Source of the DNA: Semisulcospira habei
Taxonomy: Eukaryota; Mollusca; Gastropoda; Semisulcospiridae
Reading direction: 5' to 3'
Assembly: GCA_036245525.1 (NCBI GenBank)
Contig: BTPG01000003.1
Location: 186,735,033-186,799,032 of the forward strand
Length of the DNA: 64,000 nucleotides
A model generated the notes under the pieces. The model saw only the letters and a program-made list of their open reading frames with translations. It had not been told where the DNA came from and searched no databases. Below are positions 16,772-38,482 of this stretch, one piece after another; position 1 is the first letter of the stretch, and every line of letters starts with the position of its first letter. The position numbers and the translations under genes are program-made.

Positions 16772-16910
16772 TATGATAGATCGAGAAATCGAAATGCGAT
16801 CAATACAAGCTGTGAGAAACAAAAGATCGGGTTTGACAACTGGATGAAAGTTTGAAAATTCATAAAAGTATAGAGGCAAAACTAGGGGACATAGAAATCA
16901 GGTCTAAAAT

Positions 16911-17402
16911 ACAGCAACGCCTGTTTTGAACGCCCACCTTCATTATCACCTGACATTCAAGACCATCATTCAGGTGGCTGGCGCCACCTGAATGATGGTC
17001 TTGAATGTCAGGTGACACTTTTTGCCTTAGAAGTACCCAACGGAGAAAGAAACACGCTTAGAAAAGACGGGTACAACACAATTTATTAATATTTCGGGTA
17101 ACACGAGTTGCCACATTCCTTCTGCGAATGAAGATAAGTAGCGGCTAATCTCTCTGTTTGTTTGTTTGTCTATTTTGACAAAGGGTATTTACCCGAATTA
17201 TTCCGAAAAATTTGTTGTACCCGTCTTTTCTAAGCTTGTTTCTTTCTCCGTTGGGTACTTCTTTGCATTTTACACGCTTGGCAGTCACCTTTTTGGTCTG
17301 GATTACTTTTGGCCTTAAATACTTCTCTTGAGAGGACCTGTCTTTTAAGACTATTTATTTCTTGCAAAAAAGATAGTTGTTCAAAAAGGGCTCTACTGTA
17401 CT
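16911..17402. mobile_element. Family K element interrupted by a family G insertion
   Basis: 16911-17029 has ACAGCAACGCCTGTTTTGA and a stem centred on GGTGGCTGGCGCCACC. The K sequence resumes at 17305 (TACTTCTCTTGAGAGGACC ... CAAAAAGGGCTCTACTGTA). Family G sits between. Confidence 0.8.
17017..17317 (+). mobile_element. Family G hairpin nested in K, 13-bp duplication
   Basis: Body 17030-17304. ACTTTTTGCCTTA (17017-17029) and ACTTTTGGCCTTA (17305-17317) flank it with one mismatch. Left GAAGTACCCAACGGAG, right end TTGGTCTGGATT. Confidence 0.85.
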
Positions 17403-17420
17403 GAAGAATCCGCATTTTTC

Positions 17421-17492
17421 TCACTTCTGTTCTGGTTTGTGATTTTTAGCCTTACGGCTCTCAGTCGTAAGGTCCAAAATCATACACCAGTA
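17421..17492. mobile_element. Family L hairpin
   Basis: TGTTCTGGTTTGTGATTTTT, CTTACGGCTCTCAGTCGTAA, GGTCCAAAATCATACACCAG. Confidence 0.65.
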
Positions 17493-17499
17493 CGCAATT

Positions 17500-18090
17500 A
17501 TACGCTATTTACAGAAGACGCACCTTTTCCACAACTGTACACGTGAGATACAGGGAATCTATGTACATTCATATATGACGCAGGTATATACGCAAATGCA
17601 ATGGACGGTGACATACAGTACGCATTTCAAACACGTTAGATCGAATGCAGTCTGACTGACGTCATCACAAGTTTGATAATTAAAAAAAAAAACACCTGGA
17701 GATGATGTCAGACTGGATCACACTGACGCTGACGTCAGTCTGGATCAAAAGGTGTTTACAATCAACCAATCACACACATATATAATGCATTTTCATAGGA
17801 AATACATGTTTTTCTAGTACTGCCAAACTGTCACAACAGTTTACAGAAAACTGCACACAGTTAAAACAATTATGTTCTGAAAAGGATTAAAAGTTTGGCT
17901 AGAATTGAAATAAAAAGAATTTTTTGAAAAAGAGTCACAAGGGGAAAGGATGAATAAAATAAGACGGGGAGACAAAAGGCACTAACCTGGGACTGAAATC
18001 GAGAGTAAAGAAATCTGGAACATACTGGTATAATTAACATTTTCACCTCCACGCCATGAGGCTCACGTTCTAAGAGCTAGCTCATCATAA
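17500..18090. other. No gene seen; one imperfect palindrome
   Basis: 17647-17750 holds GTCTGACTGACGTCATCAC and later GATGATGTCAGACTGGATC and GACGTCAGTCTGGATC, an imperfect inverted repeat. No exon supported. Confidence 0.5.
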
Positions 18091-18093
18091 GAC

Positions 18094-18310
18094 TTAGGCG
18101 CCAAGCTACTCTGGCACCACCTTGGAACTGTCAAGGTCGCTCTGTCTCTTGACGTAGTATCTACTTGTCACAGTATACATCCATTTTGTTTTCAAAATGT
18201 GACCTGCTATAACACACACTGTTAAAAGAGTTCTATGCCTATATATCGTGACGGAATGGTCGACCAAAAAGCACCCGATGAGATTGGCACTATCCTTGAG
18301 CTAACTTAGT
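18094..18310. mobile_element. Two family A2 remnants
   Basis: 18099-18150 (GGCGCCAAGCTACTCTGGC, ACCACCTTGGAACTGTC) and 18255-18310 (AATGGTCGACCAAAAAGC, GGCACTATCCTTGAGC). Confidence 0.55.
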
Positions 18311-18394
18311 CAATATATATCGCACTTGGCGCTAAAAGTGAAATCGAAAATGGCACGAAACAAAGGCGTTCGTCCATGTGATGATAAAATATTA

Positions 18395-18474
18395 CGATAT
18401 ACCCCAGTGAAGCCGCACCCGCCATGTACCTGTAGGCACATGGCGCGTGAGGCTTCGCCCGCTGGAGTATAGAG
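18395..18474. mobile_element. Unclassified hairpin
   Basis: ATACCCCAGTGAAGCCGCAC and GCCATGTACCTGTAGGCACATGGC form the tip; the other arm is GTGAGGCTTCGCCCGCTGG. Single copy. Confidence 0.5.
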
Positions 18475-18718
18475 TAATATTATTTAATCGCATTAGGGCC
18501 GAGAGCCTTTGACACAAAAGGCACAGGTAAGAATGTGAGTACAACAATTACGATGCTTAGGCGTGCAATAAGGATTTATGACCGACATGAATGACTTTGA
18601 TGTTGTAAAATTGCTTGTTGCCTCTTGAGAATGTTCCCGTTTTGTTGGTTCACAAAAATTATAATTCTCAAAATCGTGCACGTGTGTAAATTCAAACGAA
18701 CATGGGTATTTTTAATAT

Positions 18719-18930
18719 ACAGCAGAACCTCTTTTGAGCGATCACCCTTATGAGAGATTACATGTTTATTAAAGACCATCATTTACGTGGTTGCAGCCAC
18801 CTAAATGATGGTCTTTAATGGCAGGTAACCCGTTTTGCCCTTCAATACTTCTCTTGACAGAGCGTCTGTCTTTAAAGACGACGTTTTTCTTGCAAAAAAA
18901 GATGGCTGCTCAAAACAGGTCAGTTGTGCA
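18719..18930. mobile_element. Family K element, full length
   Basis: CAGCAGAACCTCTTTTGAGC at the left; right end GCTCAAAACAGGTCAGTTG is its approximate complement. Inner stem ACCATCATTTACGTGGTTGC ... CACCTAAATGATGGTC. Confidence 0.8.
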
Positions 18931-19119
18931 ACAATAAAACAGTGTGCAAGAATAAAACTATTACATGAGCATAAAAATCAATAAGAATTCACGAATCTAT
19001 CGAAAGACATTAGACTTCAGCTGAGTCAATACCAGCTCTGCATTGCAATTGAATAATTTTTTTAAAGTCATGGAAGATAAACATTAAAAACACAACTGAT
19101 TCTTTTATCAGTTTGTTTC

Positions 19120-19325
19120 CCTAACCCATTGGGTGAATTTTTAAAACTTTGCTTATGTCCTATGATGGCTGCATTACATTATTAGGAGATAGATCAACCA
19201 TTTTAGTTCAAGGATGGTGCCAGAATAGCTTCAGACGCCAAGCTATTCTGGCACCAACCTTGAACTATGATAGTCACATTTATTTCTTGCAAGAGAGTAT
19301 CAGGATGAAAATCGGCTAAATAGAA
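19120..19325. mobile_element. Family A2 hairpin, diverged
   Basis: CTAACCCATTGGGTGAATTT at the left; arms AGTTCAAGGATGGTGCCAG and CTGGCACCAACCTTGAACTA. Confidence 0.75.
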
Positions 19326-19376
19326 AACCAGCTAAAATAAAATCAGCCTCTGCACCCCCCCCCCCCCTCCCCCATC

Positions 19377-19554
19377 CCTTCACTGCCAAGATGATGCATT
19401 ATTTACCTTTCGAAGTCTTCGTTCATTCAACAACGAATTGGTCTCAGCAAGAGACATAGATCGCCATGAACCAAGCGACTGCGGGGGCTCATCTGGATCT
19501 ATGTCCCTTGCTACCGATCGTGCTCACCATTTCTCGGCGGTGAAGGAGTTAAAC
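19377..19554. mobile_element. Family B hairpin, shortened
   Basis: CCCTTCACTGCCAAGATG, AGCAAGAGACATAGATCGCC, tip GCGACTGCGGGGGC, then TCTCGGCGGTGAAGGAGTTAA. Confidence 0.8.
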
Positions 19555-19713
19555 TGATTAGACATGAAGCTCGAAACCAAAAGTACATTGTCCATTTTAC
19601 ATGCTTTAACATTGCATTCACACAAGTTTTAAGTAGTTATTTCTTATTTTAAAGAAACTATATATGCTCCATCAAACTTCTCAAGGACACTGAAGCTCTT
19701 TAAATCAACTATA

Positions 19714-20059
19714 CCCAAGGGTATAACAGCGAGTCCGAAATAGCTCAGGCGGTTAAACGTCGGAGCAGGAGAGCGAAGGGAATCGCCGGAGTCGTGGGTT
19801 CGAATCCCGTCCCGGCCCCGGTAGCTGGACTCACAATCCAGGGGGTAAAAACGGATTTGTTCAATAGCATGTCCGTTGAAAGGTCCTGGTAAATCAAAGT
19901 GGCACAGTTGGAGTGCGCCTGAGTTGATCTGTGTTCAGGTCGTACTCCAAAGGCAATAAATTTCCCTGTCCCCCATAACCCGCCCGTCAGGGCCGTCCAT
20001 GATCACCTCGGTGCTGTGGACGTTAAACCCGAACTAACCAACCACCCAAGGGTATAACA
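19714..20059 (+). mobile_element. SINE Q copy 2, tRNA-derived, 15-bp target duplication
   Basis: Body 19729-20044. The head GAGTCCGAAATAGCTCAGGC has an A box (TAGCTCAGGCGG) and a B box (GGTTCGAATCC at about 19798). The 3' end reads GGACGTTAAACCCGAACTAA. Perfect CCCAAGGGTATAACA at 19714-19728 and 20045-20059 marks a young insertion. Not a working tRNA gene: the acceptor stem is not formed. Confidence 0.95.
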
Positions 20060-20063
20060 TTTA

Positions 20064-20280
20064 TTAACCCGTACTGTGCCAGTTGACGTATACTGTGTTT
20101 TTGCAATCCTTGTTAATTCAAGACCAAAAGACTCTAGCTGTCCCCCAGGAATATGGATTCAAAGTAGTATCACCAAGAGGCATAGATCCTCATGAGCCCC
20201 CGCAACTGCGGGGGCTCATAAGGATCTATACCTCTTGCAGTTGGTCTGTGTTCAAATTTTCTCGGCACTGAACGGGTTAA
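20064..20280. mobile_element. Family B TTAA hairpin, full length
   Basis: TTAACCCGTACTGTGCCAG to GGCACTGAACGGGTTAA; inner stem with CCCCGCAACTGCGGGG tip. Confidence 0.9.
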
Positions 20281-20439
20281 CAATTAAACAGCTGGAAGAA
20301 AGAACAACAGGTAGCGATAACGTCAACGCGTAAAAATAAAGAGAGGACTCGTGAGGAGTTGTTTCCCTTGCAGACTACATGCGCTGTAGAGGTTCATCAG
20401 GCGTTGCCTGCAAAGCAAAACAGACACAAGTCCATCTTT

Positions 20440-20530
20440 TGAGAAAAGCAACGTTTTCATTATAATGCAATGAAAATTCCGCTTTTAACAAAAATATAAA
20501 ACTTACTGTCTTCTGCCTTGACGAGGCAGA
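20440..20530. mobile_element. Family S hairpin
   Basis: GAAAAGCAACGTTTTCATTA and AATGAAAATTCCGCTTTTAA, then ACTTACTGTCTTCTGCCTTG. Confidence 0.65.
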
Positions 20531-20634
20531 AAAGATTATCCTATTCGCTGCCATTGACCTGAATCGCTATGTCTATGAAATCAATGCAGATTCGCAGATC
20601 TGTCTTAGGCCTTAGGCAAATATGAATGACAGAA

Positions 20635-20735
20635 GCCAGCAAGCGGCATAGACCTTCATGAGCCCACGCATTCGCGTGGGCTCATGAAGATCTATGCCGC
20701 TTGCATTTGGATGCTTCGGCGGCAGTGAAGATAAT
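20635..20735. mobile_element. Family B hairpin, ends eroded
   Basis: AGCAAGCGGCATAGACCTTC stem is perfect through the GCCCACGCATTCGCGTGGGC tip; then TTCGGCGGCAGTGAAG. Confidence 0.8.
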
Positions 20736-20824
20736 TGTTTGGTGACAAGTTTCTGCTGAGCTCCGACATTGAAAGGTGTCAGTGATGTGTGGATAGTGCA
20801 CAGCTGATGTACCCAATGATGTCC

Positions 20825-32117
<11,293 letters not shown>

Positions 32118-32164
32118 CTGTCAACACACAAGAAAATGCCAGATTCAGAATGCGAAATCGGAAC

Positions 32165-32745
32165 AGAAACGCTGAAACATTAAACGCTTAGGGCTTACGG
32201 TCTTTCGTCCACCATGAAGGTGATTTTAAAGACGGGGCACCGAATATGGCCGGAACAAATTTTGACCCCAGCTGGATTCAAACCCGCGAAATTTCGGATT
32301 GATTGATTGATTGTACATTGCTTAACGTCCCGACAGCAACAAGGCTTTCTCAGGACGTGCCTGCACTGCTTGTGAAAAAAAAAACTAAACAGAACATTGA
32401 ATGTATGTCACCAGCCGGTCAAATACATTAAATAAACCTAACACATGGGGCCTAAATAAAGCTAAGACCATTTAGCAACACACATCCAATATCAAGAGCT
32501 ACAGGCAGTGCAGACAGTAGGGAGAGTTTTAAAAAGGCAAATACAGGTGAATGGACCTCGGGTAGACAGAAACACATGCCCCAGAATAGAGAGAAAAACT
32601 CACCCTGTGGGGCTGACCAGGGTGACCCTGAGAACTAAAAAGTACCTAACCCCACCCAAGTCCCCCAGGGCAGACCCGGGTGGGGGGCGAAATTTCGGAG
32701 AAGAGTCAAACGTTCTTCAGCTGAGCCAACCAGCTCCCTTAATCG
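32165..32745 (-). mobile_element. SINE W copy 2 (tRNA-type head), interrupted by X
   Basis: Minus strand: GGTTGGCTCAGCTGAAGAAC and TTTGACTCTTCTCC, then after the insertion GGGTTTGAATCCAGCTGGGG and CCTTCATGGTGGACG. It aligns with 52955-53110. The 3' end lies about 50 bp upstream of the tetraspanin exon acceptor. Confidence 0.8.
32286..32699 (-). mobile_element. Retroposon X copy 1, 13-bp target duplication
   Basis: Body 32299-32686 (388 bp). GCGAAATTTCGGA is present at 32286-32298 and 32687-32699. On the minus strand it ends GACGTTAAGCAATGTACAAT then CAATCAATC, a SINE/LINE tail. Second copy at 44641. Confidence 0.9.
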
Positions 32746-32749
32746 GAAC

Positions 32750-33060
32750 AGAAGTTTTTCGACAATCATAAGTAAGTTAAAAGTGCAATGGATTAAAAAC
32801 TCGGTAAAACATGCGGTATACGAAAACCATGGAGTGAAAAACCCAGGACAAACAAGCAGTATACGAAAATACCGGATTAAAAGCCCGGATATCGCATGTT
32901 TGTCCAGACTTTTAATCCACTGTTTTCGGCGAAACACGTGCAATTTTGACCAGGGTCCGATTTTCCCAAGTCGTCTATTGGTTTATGACGAAGACGTCCA
33001 TCCAGACGAACAGCAAGTGAATACCAGATGTACAGAGAAAGAAGTGGATTCATGAATTCG
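32750..33060. other. Internally repetitive stretch, no gene
   Basis: Recurring GGATTAAAAACTCGG / GGAGTGAAAAACCCAGG / GGATTAAAAGCCCGG text with ATGCGGTATACGAAAA twice suggests a small diverged tandem repeat at about 32789-32900. Confidence 0.55.
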
Positions 33061-33065
33061 TTTTG

Positions 33066-33138
33066 TGTGCTGGTCTGTGATTTTGGACCTTACGGCCTAC
33101 GGCCGTAAAGTCCCGGCCAAAACCACAGACCAGTACAA
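33066..33138. mobile_element. Family L hairpin
   Basis: TGTGCTGGTCTGTGATTTTG, ACCTTACGGCCTACGGCCGT, AAACCACAGACCAGTAC. Confidence 0.7.
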
Positions 33139-33290
33139 AAATATGTGTACTGTGGGCAACATGAAAAAAATATAACATCTAACTTGAGTTCGCGAAACGG
33201 GAAGTTTGAAATCATGGCCGAATGAGAGCCGCCTAGACGATGTTACATCTGCACCCACCTAGGACGGCCAAGACAACAACTCCATTTCTG

Positions 33291-33499
33291 TTAACCCTTT
33301 CAGCGCCAACACCCTACAGCAGGAGACTGATTGACCAGGATAATTCAAGGGTAGTGCCAGATTAGCTTGGAGCCTGAAAGCACCAAGCTAATCTGGCACT
33401 ACCTTTGATTTATCATGGTCAATCCACCTCCTGCAACTGGTACATAGTCGTCAATAGTCCAAAATTGGGGAAATGCACCCATGGCGCTGAAAGGGTTAA
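33291..33499. mobile_element. Family A TTAA hairpin
   Basis: TTAACCCTTTCAGCGCCAAC to GGCGCTGAAAGGGTTAA. Here the outer ends are themselves perfectly complementary over about 19 bp. Confidence 0.9.
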
Positions 33500-33590
33500 A
33501 AGCGAGATTGTCACGTTACTACAATGAAAACCTGGCTCTTCAGAAGAATGGACTTACTGTCTTTTGTCTCTCTAGGGCAGCCATGGTCAC
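33498..33590. mobile_element. Family S hairpin
   Basis: AAAAGCGAGATTGTCACGTT, CAATGAAAACCTGGCTCTTC, ATGGACTTACTGTCTTTTG. Confidence 0.6.
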
Positions 33591-34057
33591 AGGCCAAACC
33601 AAGAGAATGTGTAACAGTTTCCGGTACTTAACTTCATGTACTGATTTCACAAGAGCGCCGTTAGTGTTATCTCGAGAGGTATTACATCTTACGCGATTGC
33701 AAGTCGGTTGTTATTGATAAACATGACCAGTGTTGTTACAGTTATTCAATGATATAATATGCACCGATATAAATTGTACAAAGACGGCATGGACGTAATA
33801 TACAATCATGAACAACGATAACGATAAAGACACTTTATTTTTTAATGATTTTGGTACAGGGTACAAGGGATCCACTAGTCTGTTATTTACCCACACAGCG
33901 TCACACAATCGATGGGAGCAGCGAGGATGTTGATTTTGCGGGAACACATTTCTACTAATCAGAACACGCGAAGGTTAAACACGAGGGAGTGGGACACACA
34001 AATAAAGCCGCCAGTTTCATCTTCACCTTCAACACTGTGGGACGCGGCATTCCATCG

Positions 34058-34130
34058 TCAAGTGGCGTAGATCCTCATGCGCCCCCGCAGGATACGGAGG
34101 CTCATGAGGATCTACACCACTTGCTGGCCC
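34058..34130. mobile_element. Family B hairpin core
   Basis: TCAAGTGGCGTAGATCCTCA and GAGGATCTACACCACTTGC. Confidence 0.75.
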
Positions 34131-34519
34131 AACTTAACATCTGTATTTCGAGGACAAGGAAGGTCATCGGAAGTTTTGTCAACAACAGATTAGGGTCCTT
34201 TGCTACGAAGACAATGGCTAAGGAAAAATTAGCTAGGTATGTCTAAACATTCTCATGAAACAATGTCCCTTCTGATTGCGTTCTTATAAAAGATGGCGAT
34301 GGCAGGTTTCTTGTAGGATCCTGGATAGACCACAGGGTAAATAACATAATAATGTCCCAACTATGTCGTGCAGTCGCCGATTGTCTGCAGCCGTCCGAAC
34401 TAGATCATGAACACTAAAAATGCTATTTTCGAGCGGTATTAATGGGAGCGGTGAAAACTTGACTAACTAGACTCCCTAAACTCCCTAAACTTTGGCTTTT
34501 CGTGATGTGCTGCTTTTAT

Positions 34520-34556
34520 GCCGCATATTCGGATGCGGGACTTCTCGAATGAATTA
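34520..34556. mobile_element. Family E half element ending on a shared TTAA
   Basis: CCGCATATTCGGATGCGGGA, CTTCTCGAATGAATTAA; the last four bases start the next B element. Confidence 0.65.
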
Positions 34557-34736
34557 ACCTATTCCTCGCAGAGAACAAAGGAAAACCACCCAATCTACAA
34601 GAGGTATAGATCCTCATGAGCCCCCGCAATTGCGGGAGCTCATGAGAATCTATATCTCTTGCTGAAACTAGTTTGCGTCCATGTTTCTTTGTCGGCTCAT
34701 GATCTTTGACGTTGAATTATCGATGATTTAAAACTT

Positions 34737-34825
<89 letters not shown>

Positions 34826-34862
34826 ACACAATCTGCGTCCGCTGGTAATGAAGAGGGATAAC
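34553..34862. mobile_element. Family B TTAA hairpin containing a (CA)n expansion
   Basis: TTAACCTATTCCTCGCAGAG, stem TACAAGAGGTATAGATCC, then (CA)n at about 34737-34830 inside the right flank, then TCTGCGTCCGCTGGTAATGA. Confidence 0.85.
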
Positions 34863-35233
34863 TCATTTCCGCACTTAAATAATGACTTCACTTGTCAACT
34901 TTGGCAGCGTTTCAAGGGCCTACCGTGTTAGGCTTTGGAAGATGGGTCGATCATCATGATGGTTCAAGATGAAAGACTGTGTTAAAAATCGGTATGAAAA
35001 CAGACCAGAGGGGTTCAGTTCAGTAAACGCCAAATTGACACACTTCATCCATCATTCGACTCACTCCGTTCAACATATCTAGAAGAACAATTGCCAGGAA
35101 GTGAAAAACATATTGTCGTGAGGATTTCATGAAATAGAAACTTAGACGAGTGATGGAAAACCCTTCTCTTTTCAGCAGAGGAAAATAACAAAGATCTGAC
35201 AACGTTGTGAATCGAAGAAGGCTGATCTTGTTA

Positions 35234-35408
35234 CAGTAAACTCTGGATGTAACAAATCGCCAGAGGACACAATGCTTCTTTTTATATCCGAAATTTGTTA
35301 TAAGCGAAATGATTTACATAGAAAGAGTGCTGTCGGGACTTCTGAAAACGCCGTTGTTATATCCAACGTTTGTTATATCGGACCCTGTTAATATAAGCGG
35401 AGTAAACA
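35234..35408. mobile_element. Family J pogo/Tc1-like element
   Basis: CAGTAAACTCTGGATGTAAC at the left; TGTTATATCGGACCCTG and AAGCGGAGTAAACAG at the right. Similar to 54541 and 59867. Confidence 0.8.
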
Positions 35409-35589
35409 GAGTATTTTCCTCTCCTAAAAAGAAAAGGGGGGGGGGGGGGTGTTTCTATCACTCTTCTTAGTTTCTCAAACAATTGCAACAAATATATACA
35501 TCCCAACTCCATAAAAAAAAAACACTTGACCCGCAGCAATAGTCTGTCACAAAGTACCCTAGCTATAGGTATCCAGAAGCGAGTATTTC

Positions 35590-35668
35590 ATATCTACAAG
35601 AGACATAGATTTTCATGAGCCTCTGTGGCCGCAGAGGCTCTTGAGAATCTATGCCTCTTGATCCTCAC
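35590..35668. mobile_element. Family B hairpin core
   Basis: TACAAGAGACATAGATTTTC, tip GCCTCTGTGGCCGCAGAGGC, right arm ATCTATGCCTCTTG. Confidence 0.8.
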
Positions 35669-35802
35669 TTTACGGCGGATTGGACCGACGATTTTATTAG
35701 TGAGGTTTCGTTTGTAACGAACGATTTCCAAGAACGAACGAAAGCAAAGTCATGACGGATTCTGGGATAGCCAGCAACTGCCATAATCATAGACAAACAC
35801 TC

Positions 35803-35880
35803 CAAACATCTCCAAGAGGCATAACTCATGCGCCCGGGGGCGCATGAGGATCTATGCCTCTTGGAGATGTTTGGAGTGTT
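35803..35880. mobile_element. Family B hairpin core with unrelated extended arms
   Basis: CACTCCAAACATCTCCAAGA pairs with TCTTGGAGATGTTTGGAGTG, extending the stem beyond the usual B core; tip GCGCCCGGGGGCGC. Part of the left arm is deleted. Confidence 0.8.
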
Positions 35881-36204
35881 GTCTATGCTCAGTTATAGCA
35901 AAAGTTGGTTACCCGCCGTGATGCCGCTCTCGTTCGTTGTCGGGAGTCGTTCGTCTCAAACCAAACCTCGATATTATCGGCATCTCTGGCTCCCAGACGG
36001 AAAGAATCCTTACAGGTGCGAGCCGGGAATGAGGAGGGAAGGTGTAAGGTAAGTCAGTGTGTGCGTCGGCCTCTGCCCCTTGCACCTGAGAACCTCTGTC
36101 TGTAGCTTACACGACAGACAACATCGGCACTCTCACACCCTGCAGGTTCACCCTGGCTAATACGCCGTGCCCTCAGTTTGAACTTTGCAGATGTACTTAC
36201 GCGT

Positions 36205-36290
36205 GACTCATTCGAGACGATGCTGCGTTCAGATACGCGGCTGAAGCCGTGTATCCGAACTTGATGTAGCAACGTCTAGAATGAGGTAAT
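36205..36290. mobile_element. Family E hairpin
   Basis: GACTCATTCGAGACGATGCT, CAGATACGCGGCTGAAGCCG, right end GTCTAGAATGAGGTAA. Confidence 0.78.
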
Positions 36291-36306
36291 CCCAAATAGC
36301 GTTTTC

Positions 36307-36651
36307 CTTCTTAACAGCCAAGAAGTACCCAACGGAGAAAGAAACACGCTTAGAAAAGACAGTTACAACACAATTTATTAATATTTCGGGTAAGTACCCT
36401 TTTTCAAAATAGACAAACAAACACATAGAGAGATCAGTCTCTACTTATCTTCATTTATCGCAGAAGGAATGTCAAGTAGCGACTGATCTCTCTATTTGTT
36501 TGTTTATTTTGAAAAAGGGTATATACCGGAAATATTAATAAACTGTGTCGTAACTGTCGTTTCTAAGCGTGTTTCTTTCTCCGTTGGGTACAGCTTTGCA
36601 TTTTACACGCTTGGCAGTCACCTTTTTTGGTCTGGATTGCTTCTTAACAGC
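36307..36651 (+). mobile_element. Family G hairpin, 12-bp target duplication
   Basis: Body 36319-36639. CTTCTTAACAGC at 36307-36318 and 36640-36651. The arms (from AAAGAAACACGCTTAGAAAA) pair over more than 120 bp. 3' end GGCAGTCACC ... GGTCTGGATTG. Confidence 0.9.
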
Positions 36652-36685
36652 TGCCTCAATTTGAACTTTACAGACGTACGTAGTG

Positions 36686-36816
36686 TAACTCATTCGAGAT
36701 GTGGTGCATTTAGATACTCCTCTACAGGGAATTGATCCCAGCACCGTCTCGTCACAAATACGAGTCACTCATTCGAGATGTCCTGATTTCTCATACTCTG
36801 CTCGAATGAGTTAATC
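36686..36816. mobile_element. Two broken family E elements
   Basis: GTAACTCATTCGAGATGTGG at 36686 and AGTCACTCATTCGAGATGTC ... GCTCGAATGAGTTAA at 36765-36813. Confidence 0.6.
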
Positions 36817-36969
36817 CCAAATAGTTTATTCCATCGAAGGTTACAAAGGAAAGTAGGTAAAAGCACTGTCAGGGGAGAGAAGTGTGCAGTCTCCCCTTTT
36901 CTTTTCAGAGTATTCCATCTTCAGAGAAGCTGGAGAGTAGTTGTTAGCAAGACTGAGGCAGAATTACAT

Positions 36970-37600
36970 ACGATAAGATAAGATAAACTTTATTGCCATA
37001 TGCATCAACATTAGGAATTTTTGGCGGCATAGCTGACGAGCGTCCATATGACCATCAACACATAAAACATACATACATCACAATCAAGCAGACTCTAAAA
37101 TAACAAAACACACATATGTATAGCAGTCATTCTACGAAGTGTGCACACACATCTAAGTAAGTGAAGTAAAATAAACCTATAGCATAATAAACATATTATG
37201 ACAACAAAGACCGCCAAGTGAGCCGCAGCGAAAACAGATTAGTACATTCATATCTATTCGTAAAACTGTATATCCTGTATAAGAAGAGGTTTGATAGAAC
37301 ATATAAAGAACTATAAACAACTAAGATAGGCTGTAGGTAATTCTAAAGGGACTTGAGTCAATCTGCTGAATTAAATCATATCACAGCCACATTAGACAGG
37401 GCCTGAACAGCCAAGCTCTTCTGAAAACGAGTGGTTTTGGCCTTGATGGATCTAAAGCGTAAGCCAGATGGCAAGGGCTCGAACAGGCTATGTGCAGGAT
37501 GGTGCTCGTCATGTATGATGGAGTTCGCTCTCTTGATGGTGCGTGCATGGTATAGAGATTCCAGCGAGAGGATATATATGATATTCTCATGAGCCCCTGG
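36970..37600 (-). pseudogene. LINE C-terminal coding fragment and 3' tail
   Basis: Minus-strand text HARTIKRANSIIHDEHHPAH, then LPSGLRFRSIKAKTTRFQKS and a stop at 37376, matches the conserved HP-H-F--LPSG-R-R---AKT-R stretch at the end of many LINE-encoded proteins. The 3' untranslated part ends GGCAATAAAGTTTATCTTAT then CTTATC, a usual LINE tail. 5'-truncated; a B-like scar (TCATGAGCCCCTGGGAC) interrupts it near 37590. Confidence 0.65.
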
Positions 37601-37779
37601 GACTGAAGAAGAGCACGCATTTGAATCTATGTGTGTTACGGACTGAAAGGGCTGAATCAGACACTGAACTGAACGTAGAACTATTAGCTGTATTAGTCCT
37701 GATTCAGCTTTGCAAATTTTTATATTTCTTTTCATAGCCAGTGCCTTGAAACCCAGCAGATCTCCCATCCCAGTTAATG

Positions 37780-38034
37780 ATTATCACTATAACAAGTGAA
37801 GGTCACAAACACTACTCATTGATCAAAATTAATGGCCCATCAACTTGGCCCTCCAAAATTGTTTACAATAAACTTCATTATAGCATGGTCGGATATAGGG
37901 AAAAAAAGTCTCAGAAACAAAGCTTTTCAGAAGTTCTTTCAATGTAAATCACATTTTATTTAAAACAAACTTCACAAAGAACAACACACAAAATTGGTTC
38001 TCTAGTGGATTTGCAATGTCCAAAGTTTATATCA
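37780..38034. other. No feature recognised
   Basis: Unique-looking AT-rich spacer. Confidence 0.45.
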
Positions 38035-38192
38035 GAGAATAACTCAACAGAGATTGAAACACGCTTAGAACAAACTGTTACAACAATAAACTGTGTTGTA
38101 ACTGTTTCTTTTAAGCGTGTTTCCTTTCCTGATGGGTTCTTCTCTGCATTTTACTCGCTTGGCAGTCACCTTTTCGGTCTGGATTTTTTCCC
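38035..38192 (+). mobile_element. Family G element, deleted middle
   Basis: GATTGAAACACGCTTAGAAC, TTACAACAATAAACTGTGTT, TCTTTTAAGCGTGTTTCC, 3' end GCTTGGCAGTCACC ... GGTCTGGATT. Confidence 0.82.
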
Positions 38193-38482
38193 CCAAAGTT
38201 TATATCATGTAGATCATTTCTTGCGTGGTCGTATTTGCTATTCCTGGACCCACACAAGCCATGATCTTCGGACCAGGCAGCAGACGACATGTGCCAGACT
38301 AAGTGACTTTGAAACAGTGCCTCTGCACACACCGTAGTATCCACACGCCTGCAGTTTGCACCTTCACATCTACTTGCTCCACTGAGCGCGGTTACTCAGT
38401 GCCGTCCTCCCATTGCTTTCATAGACATCACGTCTTTAGTCATGACGCTTCCCGATTAGTAACTAAGATTTAAATAGTTCCG

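Noticed and set aside
19729..19830. tRNA gene
   Set aside because: A and B boxes are present, but the segment is the head of a 316-bp SINE with target duplications and no proper acceptor stem.
35900..36055. Possible exon with a good donor (AAG|GTAAGT) and frame MPLSFVVGSRSSQ...
   Set aside because: No acceptor, no recognisable protein, and no partner exon found; the donor motif alone is not enough.
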